Translations under genes and position numbers: made by a program
The notes under the pieces: generated by a model
The model's database searches: none
Told to the model about the DNA's origin: nothing
The model's input: only the letters and a program-made list of their open reading frames with translations
DNA from: Takakia lepidozioides
Lineage: Eukaryota > Streptophyta > Takakiopsida > Takakiales > Takakiaceae
DNA length: 60,000 bases
Assembly (NCBI GenBank): GCA_030704615.1
Contig: CM060732.1
Coordinates: forward strand, 34,207,053 to 34,267,052
Direction of reading: 5' to 3'
Part shown: piece by piece, positions 52,341 through 60,000 of the stretch
Layout: the number at the start of each line of letters is the position of its first letter
How positions within the stretch are numbered: the stretch's first letter is position 1

Positions 52341-54195
52341 CACATGATCGCCACCGTCCATTCCCATAACCCATTCGAGCCCTCCATTTTTAGGGCTGCG
52401 AAAATGGCAATGATCTTCCCACCAAATCCCGGCCGCTCTCTTTTGACGGCTGTTTGTTGTCCGATGTTGCGGTAGGCGTTTCCATACACACGACTGTTCC
52501 TCTTTTGCGCGATCATAATGATGATGAAGCGTGTGCTTGAACATGAGAGGACTGTCTCGGCACTACAGCCACCATCGTGCATATGCTTCCACTATTTTTG
52601 CCTTCTTGTTGTGCTTTCGGGAACCTTCGTTTTATGGTTTGGTTCTATGTCATAAATATGGAAAATGCGGACATCTGTCGTCGATAACGTTCTCTGCTTG
52701 TGATCCGTCATGATACGTTTAGCCCCTTCGTACTGCATCCCTCATGAGAGCCTTCACAAGTTTAGTTCGTTAAACGAACCCATGGGTAACATGGGCGCGA
52801 AAATGGTGGAAGCGTATGCACATGGGGGCGCGTATTGCAGATTTCGTATTGGACGATGGGACTGTTTATACGACCAAGTATAGCGGCTTGCATCCGTCGT
52901 GCATAAGTTGTGGAAAAAGGTGGAGAATCTGAAGAAACCCAGCTTTGTGATGGATCCACATGGTATTATATAAGGGATGGCAGCACAAAAAAGCAATTCG
53001 AGTCGTCACGGAACACCATCCAGTCGTAAGGTCCTCAAACATCCACACGCACCTGCTGAATGCAGATGTCTGAGCCACGATGGGAGTAGGTGCAGAATCG
53101 GTACATTGTCGCATTTGCCAGGAGACGGACCAGGCTGAAACAATTGCATCTACAAATGCGCGTGGATGTTTGAGGTCCGTTGTGCCGCGAGTCTGTTCAC
53201 AGTGGGTCCGCTGGCCCGTCAGTGCTCCGGATATTCCCCTTATCGCGTGCATAACAGTCAGTTTAGAGGCAGTCTGCTGGAAGTCCGTCTGTTGGGATAT
53301 TAGTATGTCGCACTTGTGAATTTGTCAGTCTGCTGTGTCCGAAGTCTGTTGCACTAAGTCTGTTTGACTTCTTATTTTCCCTCCAGTCAGTCTTTTGGCT
53401 TGTTCTCCCGCCAGTCTGGCGAAACGTCCGTCTGCTGGACAGTTCTCCTCTATGGATATCAGTCTGTTGGACTGTGCATGCATCAGTCTGTTGGACTGTG
53501 CATGCATCAGTCTGTTGGACTGTGCATGCATCAGTCTGTTGTGCCGTGAGTCTGTTCGCAATGGATGTGTTCGACTTTCCTGTTCTCCCCTTACTCTCTT
53601 TTGTCTTCATTCCGCTGGCAGGGAAGTGCCTCCAATATGAAGCCGCTTCGCCTCAGCAAAGCGAATAGTCCGCTGGACTGGCGGTCCGCTGGACTCTCGG
53701 CCCGATGGGAATTGAGTCTGCTGCACTTGCGAGGACCGTCGATGAATTTAGTACGATGCGTTCGTTCGGTGGACGTATTCAATGCGATGACGGCAGATAG
53801 TTGGCGCCTATGAAATCGCGCCACGTTGGCAGTGCCATGCCCGCTTTCCCCCTTCTACTTCTACTTTCTTTTCATGTTCCCTGTGCGATCGACTCCATTT
53901 TCTTCGCGTCTGTTTCTTCGCACTGTTTTGCACTGTTTTGTTTTCCTCTTTGCATTTCCATCACCATAACGAAAGACGACCGTTCTTCCCCAGGTGTGGA
54001 GAGTCGCGGTGAGCAGCGAAGCGTCGCAAACACGCTCGCCTTCGTAACAACTGGAAGTTCATCGGCTCGGTGAGGTTCTCACTTGCTGCGGTGTTTCCAT
54101 TCCATTATGTGTCCTCTTCTTGCTTAGGGTGAGTCTTTTCATAGGACTTCTATCTGTCGCTCATTGTCCTTGCACCTTCGTTTCATTCTGCAGCG
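52341..54195. other. 5' flank of the ULP1-like gene
   Basis: No coding domain was seen. From about 53,240 on it is packed with AGTCTGYTGG strings. A presumed 5' UTR intron acceptor TTCATTCTGCAG stands just before ATG 54196. Confidence 0.4.
53460..53545 (+). repeat. 24-bp tandem repeat, three full copies and a part
   Basis: CAGTCTGTTGGACTGTGCAT followed by GCAT is repeated at 53460, 53484 and 53508, and begins again at 53532. It is a local expansion of the surrounding motif field. Confidence 0.9.
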
Positions 54196-57100
54196 ATGGA
54201 GGATGCTTGTGAAAAGGGTGGAGCGGACTGGGTGGATTTTGTGCACCAAACCAGACTGAAGAAGGAGCGAAGGTACTGGTACTCACCAGACGAGTTTGAT
54301 CATAAAATAGTGGAAGCATTTGTAGACCTCCGCGCCCGGAAGCCCAAAAACTCGAATTGGCAGAAGGACAAGCTCTTTTGTCCGTTCTGTGAAGAGGTTA
54401 TCAAGGACAAAATCCAACTAAATCGACATTGTGTCGACACGGGTTGCAAGGAGACTGTTGCAATGATTCCACGGGATTTCAAGCCTTGGCCGATACTGAA
54501 AGAAATGTCGATTGTCAAAGAGGCCACAAAACGCTTGCGCAGATCAGTGCTGGACCCCCGCACTTTGGAATTAGACGAAGTGCGCGCACGGTATGGCGTC
54601 CATTGTGGTGGCCCGTCAATGGAGGATTTGCAAGTGCAGGGAACGCCGGACGCTCCCAGAAAACGTAAACTGAGTGATGGGGCCCAAAAAAAAAAGAGGC
54701 AAAAAAAGGAGAAGGCTGCAAGGTCTGCTCGCGAGGCAAGGACAAAATCCACGCAACAGACTGAACCCCGTCCTGGGCGGCAGACCCACACCATCAGTAC
54801 TGATACTGAAAGTGAATCTGCTCAGGGCGTGGAAGGGATGACAAGTCCAGTGGACATTGACTTGTCTGACCAGACTCGGCAGCAGACTCATACAAATATC
54901 GCGACCCATGCCATTGGTTTAGGGTCAAAACCAAAAACTCAACAGAGCACTGAAGGGCCAGTCTGCCCTGGCACATTGTGCCTCGTTGACTTTGGGCTTT
55001 TCCCACCATAGTGCCCACCAATTGGGGAACCAGACTTCTTCCGTTATTTCTACAGAGTTGCCCAATCAGGTCTGCTACGCACATTCATCCGACAGGCGGA
55101 ACAAAACTGGTTGAACAGCTTTGAAGATGAAGATGACGATGATGAAGTAGAGGAGGTAATGCTCAGTCTGACCGCCCAGTCTGTTCTCTGTGTTGTTTGA
55201 GTCCATCATCAGGGGGTCACGTTGCCTATTCAGTCTGGTCAGTCCGTTGCGTTCTCTCCTCAGTCCGCTGGCTCACTCCGCTCGTCTGTTAGTCTATTTT
55301 ATATGGCTGCATTACTTACTGAGTCCGTTTGTCAGTCTGCTAGTCCAGTCCACTGGTATAGTCTACTAGTTGTCTCCACCCTACGTACGCACGTTACAGT
55401 CTGCTGGTCTGTGAGTCCAGTCCGCTGCATGAGGTGAATATAGAGTCCACGTCCATGTTCCTGACGTCCAAGTTCTCTGCCGTGTACCAGGATGAACGTG
55501 TTTCTATTTGTAGGGCCATTCAGGCTTGGCGGATACCTAGCAATGATGCTCATTTACAAGCGACTGCAGTGCATGCGGAAGTGGACCGCGTGCGAGAGTA
55601 CATATTATTGAAGTATCATGGGTCATCTGCTGCTATAGCGGCATTACATATTCAAGAGGCGTCGGGGGGGAATGCGTCTGGGACAGCCGACTCTGCCATC
55701 CAGCAGACTCCCATTCAGCAGGCCGTCATCCAGCAGACTCCAACGGAGCAGACTCCAACGGAGCAGACTCCCAACGAGCAGCCTGTCATCCTCAGACTCC
55801 TCTCCAGGAGCCCATCATGCAGCCCATGCCAATGGGAAGTCCTGTCATCCAACAGACTGCGGACCGGTAGACTGACCAGCATACTGCCTTTCTCTCACAT
55901 AGCACGGCGCTTTTTGCAGTTTGGCAATCGCCATCACCGGTAATTCGACCCGGAGCTGAAGACCTCACACTTCCCCGGCTTCGGGTGGGAGAAATTAATC
56001 CCCATTTGGATTGGCATAATGAGCTCCACCGTATTATTGCGGACCGCCGGTGGTCATTTGTACCCTTTCATTATTCCATGGAGTTTTCTAATGAGGAAGC
56101 CAACCATGTTCTAGAAGCCGCCTCTACTGTTGCCATTGAAGCCACAAGCGACCAAAATGCGCTGCCTCTACTTGTGCAACTGATTCTCATGGATGACCCA
56201 CGGCCTGAAGACCTCAGACATATGCCTATGGCACATCCAACCTTTGGGGTGCGAAGAAAGCACTTGTTCGAATTGACTGAGGAGGACTTTGAGCGCATGG
56301 CAGCTTCCTTCCTACAACACAGATGGATGCAATTTGGCAATTTCCGCTCATACCACAAGTTGATGAAGGATCTGCATAGTTTGAGGATGGACTTACTCCA
56401 TGGAACAGACCATTCACAGAAGTTTGTGGTGGATGATGCATTGCACTGGTTTGCATTGGTGATGGAGCGAGCAATATTCGACATTGTTTTGCAAAATCCC
56501 AATGTCTTCAAAGTCATGTGGTGTGGAATCCCAACTGAAGACCGCATCGACGCCATTGCTCATCTCGATGGAGCATGCCTGTGCCGGCAAATCAAGGACA
56601 TTGGCCTCGTCGGAAATCTCTTGGAAGGTAAAATGTTATGGGCAACTTTCGTGTTTCAGCTCAATTTCTTTTGCCAACTTTTTTTAGAAGTTCACATTTG
56701 CATAAACATGTGTTGCAGGGCGAGTTGATCTAGGAGACAAGCAAGTGCAGGCTGCTTTCGACTCTTTTGCCAGAGGTGCAAGGGACCTTGTCCTGGCTTT
56801 ACAAGGAGTTCGGGAGACTGTCCCGGGTAATAGGCCGGATCACTCCCAGCAGACTGCCCCGCACACACATATTCAGTATGTGCAAACAGTACTGAGCGGG
56901 TAGCAAGCTTTGCAGACTTTGCAGCAGACCGGAGAACAGACCGGCCAACAGACTGCCCCTCAGCCGACTATGCAGCAGACCAGTGAACATGGCCACCAGA
57001 CTGCCCCTCAGCAGACTGTACAGCAGACCGACGAATCCAGCCAGCAGATTGCCCCTCAGCAAAATCGTATCATAGATCTTACAGAAGAGTCTAAGGAAGC

Positions 57101-59435
57101 AATTGCCGGTGGGTCTTCCATACATGTTCTTGATGTTTCCCAAGTCCATGGAGATCCAAACACCTAGCTGGCTGTCCACCAGACTGACCAACACACTGAC
57201 CAGTGGACACATGGAAGGACTGCCGAGCAACATGTGGTGGGGCAGCATACTGTCTTTATTGATGAGAAGACTGAACCGCAGACTAACCATCAGACTGCAC
57301 GAGTCACAGATGGAAAAACTGACCAGGATGGCTCAGAGCGGCAGACTGCACAGCTCAGCTCTGACTGCACAGTTCAGACTGCACGGCCTGACCAGCACAT
57401 TGCACACTTCACAGAGGGAAGGACTGACGACCAACCTGCCACCGAGCACATTGCCCACATTGAGGAAGAGACTGAACCGCAAAGTTGCCAGCAGATTGCA
57501 CAGTTCAGAGACGAAATGACTGACGAAGAACCGGAGGCCGAGCAGACTGCCCACATTGAACAACAGACTGAACATGCTGGCAGACTGACTGACAAGGAAC
57601 CACATGCAGCGCAGACACCATCGCGTATAGCGCTGGATTACATGGAGTCTGCTCCCTCACCCCTTGGGCAGGTTGTGCCATTTCCTCTTTCAGCACTGTT
57701 GTTTATGTTTTAGCACATTGTGAAATTGGGCTAATTCGACATTTTGCTCGGTATTCTCACAGGATGTTCGTCCCTCGGTCGGTAGACTGTCTACTTCTGA
57801 GGACATGACATCTTCCGCCCATGCTGCAAACGTGGGATCGACAACCAAGAAAGGTGTGGGGGTGAGCACGCCCTCCGATGCGCGGGTCAGTTCTACGCAT
57901 GCGACCCACAAAGCTGCAAAGAACGGTCCAGCAAGTGTAAACAAACCTGCTGACCAGCCTCTGTTGCGAAGTAGGGCGGCAGCGCTGCATTTGTCTGCTC
58001 TATCCAGCCCGCCTACAGCTGTCCCTGCTTCCCAGAGGAGAGGCAAAGCCATGAAGCGGACTGGAGTGGATCCTGCTAAGGAGGTCAAGGAGGGTCCTAG
58101 TTTCAAGAGACCGGCGGCGAAAAAGTCTGGCGTCTTTATGAACAAGAACCGCAAGCTGGCCTTGGACATGGACAAAGATGTGGGTCGTTTCCTGGAGCAG
58201 CACAGGTGAGTGCAGTGCTCAGTCTCCTCGTCTGTCTTTGTCGTTAAGTGCTTTGCGCTCTATTGTGGTCAGTCTGTTGCTGGTTTCATCATTGTCTGTT
58301 GTGGTTAGTCTTGTCAGTCTGATGAATTGTTCAGCCTGTAGAGTGTTTGGTACCATATTGATGTCAGTCTGTTCAGTACATGAGGCTTCCCGAAGGATGG
58401 TCTGCTCTGTGCAGGATGGGTGCTCGGTTTGGCAAAGCACATGCTCTGCACGTGGAGGCGGGTAATTCCATGCTGATGTTTTTTGAAGGGGACCCACGGT
58501 TTGAATGCGGAGTGTCGCCGGATGACATAAAGGCGCTCCAGAAGGTTGAGTCAAAGTGCACAGATAGACTCCTGGAGCTGTGGTGTCGATTCTATGAGAA
58601 GTCGGTTGAGGCTGCGTTCACCAACACTATTGCTATTCTTCCAACGTCGACGTGGATGGTGTTGAAGTCATTGGGGGTGGGGCAACATGAAAGCCTTCTG
58701 GAGGTCTTGAAAGGTTGCCTCAGCACTGAACCACTGGGCAAGGACTTGAAAGATTGCGATTTCATCTTGGTGCCAATTGGGGACGAGTAAGAACTATTCC
58801 GAGTCTGCTGAGACTGTCTCCTGAGTCATAGTCTAGTTTCGCAGTGTCGTCTTGACTCTCAGCGATTAAGTTGACCTCTGTATTTGTGCAGTGGACTGGG
58901 TTTGAAGATTGAGTGTTGAGTCTGCTGAGTGGTCGGTCTGTTGAGTGTCAGTCTGCTGAGTCTGCCCATCATGATTGTGCAATGACGTCATGTTGTTTGA
59001 TACCATTGCAGGGGGCATTGGACTGTTTGTATCATCGACCTCCACAAGGGCTGTTACACTCACCTGAACTCTATCAGGGACTCGCATAAATGTCCCTTTG
59101 TTCTAGGGTGGATTCGGAAGCTTCATGCTAAGTGCTTAGGGTACTCGATGGACTCACCAGAGTGGCTGGAGATTGTCTAAGCATTTCAGTTCCACGCGCC
59201 TGATGTGCCCTAGCAACCATTCAGCTGGGAGTGTGGCTTTTACGTCATGTCATTCATTCAAGTGTTTTATGAGTGGGTAAAAGTCAGAGCAAATGTCTCC
59301 AAGACTGCAAAGCCAGAGAGAGGAACACCTTTCACGGCGGACTGGTTTACTTTCAAGTTTGCACTTGGGCATCGAATGCAGTGTGCCCAGTATATCGTGC
59401 GGGGGTTGGACAATGTAGAGAAACTGCTCTCATGA
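54196..59435 (+). pseudogene. Spliced transposon-type gene: C2H2 finger, Gln-rich middle, ULP1/C48 cysteine protease
   Basis: Exon 1, 54196-55155, has a zinc finger LFCPFCEEVIKDKIQLNRH, a Lys/Arg-rich nuclear-signal-like stretch and an acidic end. Exon 2, about 55437-56627, is Gln-Thr-Pro rich and then has RVGEINPHLDWHNELHRIIA and a helical domain of unknown kind. The intron 56628-56718 joins in phase to exon 3 (56719-57713, QQT repeats). Exon 4 is 57763-58205 and exon 5 is about 58429-58786. The intron 58787-59011 leads to the last exon, 59012-59435. The end, ILVPIGDEGHWTVCIIDLHK then PFSWECGFYVMSF, has the His (GHW), acidic and Gln..Cys-Gly layout of ULP1-type SUMO proteases, which many plant transposons carry. 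In-frame stops stand at 55009, 55868, 56901, 57165, 59178 and 59211, and a small frameshift near 55,790. Confidence 0.6.
58429..59435 (+). pseudogene. ULP1/C48-like protease domain
   Basis: Exon 5 gives FFEGDPRFECGVSPDD, LLELWCRFYEKSVEAAFTNT and LKDCDFILVPIGDE. The next exon starts GHWTVCIIDLHKGCYTHLNS, then LGYSMDSPEWLEIV, a TAA, AFQFHAPDVP, a TAG and QPFSWECGFYVM. Known ULP1 chemistry uses His in GHW, an Asp/Asn, Gln and Cys in D/E-CG; His, Gln and Cys are all present. It could cleave SUMO-like conjugates or process the element's own protein. Both stops are single codons in an otherwise open exon. Confidence 0.65.
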
Positions 59436-60000
59436 GTATGATGTACTTGTCATGTGAAGTCTATGTACCGAAATAAAAAATGCGAGTCTTTTCGCTTACT
59501 ATTCCAGTGGTGATGAGCACTTTTGTGTACTATGGGTGCTGGCATGTTTTGTAATGTTGTCACTAAACTCAATGGACACAATGGTGTCAATTTTTCCATG
59601 CACTGTGCACCAGAGTCTGTTGAGCTTGAATGTGCAAGCAGTACGCTGCCGAGGCTAGGACTGGTGGGTCTGGTACCTAGTCTGGTAGGCACCATGTCCA
59701 TGAGTCCGTTGGGACGCTGGATTGGCATGAGTCGTTAGGGAGGTAGTCCACTGGAGCCTATCCATTTTGAGTCTGCTGTTGTGGATGAGTCTGCTTGAGA
59801 CTTAGTGTGTCCAGCAGGCTGCTGGAAGAGTTGCAGGGATGAGGTGGAAGTGTGGTGAGCAGACTTTTGGAGTGGGCAGCAGACTGACCAACAGACTGGC
59901 TTACTGGCGCTCGCAGTTTGTTGACTATGACTCTTTTGGGAGACTGTGCGTGAGTCCGTTGGGAGACTATGCTTGGGAGACTGTGTGGGAGTCAGTTGGG
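59436..60000. other. 3' flank of the ULP1-like gene
   Basis: No gene was seen. The first part, to about 59,700, holds AATAAAAAATGCGAG near 59,470, a possible polyadenylation signal. Then both orientations of the AGTCTGCTG motif occur up to the edge. Confidence 0.45.

Larger units (their letters stand above)
53240..60000. repeat. Dispersed short-motif field CAGTCTGYTGG and its complement
   Basis: Several dozen near copies of CAGTCTGYTGG or AGTCCGYTGG occur from 53,240 to the window end. In the 5' flank, at 55,160-55,435, 58,206-58,425 and 58,787-59,011 (introns) they run in plus orientation. In exons 54,196-55,155, about 55,437-55,870 and 56,719-57,713 they mostly run as the complement, CAGCAGACT, coding Gln-Gln-Thr. 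The 3' flank has both. At least one exon copy (near 54,962) is in the plus orientation. Spacing is irregular. Confidence 0.85.

Noticed and set aside
52111-52369. Pro/Arg/Ala-rich open frames
   Set aside because: Consequence of the CpG-rich composition; open in several frames at once.
53460-53545. CRISPR-like array
   Set aside because: Units are directly adjacent with no unique spacers; eukaryotic tandem repeat.

Overview
The window is plant nuclear DNA: spliced genes with GT-AG introns, a U2 snRNA gene with a plant-type upstream sequence element (USE) and TATA box, a cell-wall-type proline-rich protein, PCBER/isoflavone-reductase-like genes, pieces of pentatricopeptide (PPR) genes, and dense nested retrotransposons. 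The style of the PPR fragments and the heavy TE load fit a large-genome, non-seed land plant (fern or lycophyte). That is inference and no species call is made.

Layout. 1-600: small secreted proline-rich protein with its TATA box. 2200-2464: U2 snRNA gene, followed by a 183-bp unit duplicated in tandem. 3116-3660: broken first part of an alternative NAD(P)H dehydrogenase. 6353-8834: gag and protease remains of one Ty3-like element. 9391-9800: two PPR motif scraps. 10518-19941: a divergent pair of decayed, spliced, transposon-like genes (minus strand about 16281-10518, plus strand 17044-19941); the first carries a field of a 20-bp imperfect palindrome in its introns. 20667-36435: a LINE into which a roughly 10.6-kb Ty3/gypsy element inserted (4-bp duplication ACCT). 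That Ty3 element carries a C5-cytosine DNA methyltransferase domain between protease and reverse transcriptase, and a PHD finger after the integrase. A solo LTR (TSD CATAT) sits inside its integrase, and a later inversion of about 6 kb (29478 to about 35480) flipped its 3' half together with the middle of the LINE. 36436-40115: AT-rich repeats. 40116-52081: inverted duplication (arms about 3.2 kb) carrying two apparently intact, tail-to-tail PCBER-like genes (304 and 303 aa). The spacer between them holds a PPR/SEC13 chimera and retroelement debris. 53.2-60 kb: a spliced gene with a C2H2 finger, a Gln-rich middle and a ULP1/C48 cysteine protease, embedded in a dense field of a short motif (CAGTCTGYTGG). 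The motif lies in one orientation in introns and flanks and mostly in the opposite orientation in exons.

Only the proline-rich protein, the U2 gene and the two PCBER-like genes look functional. The main discovery candidate is the retrotransposon with both a DNA-methylation writer (DNMT) and a chromatin reader (PHD). The second is the recurring pattern that each decayed locus has its own dispersed oligomer, with motif polarity linked to exon/intron structure in the ULP1 gene. The third is that most in-frame stops in otherwise open exons are TAG or TAA where glutamine is expected. All splice models and similarity statements were made by eye.
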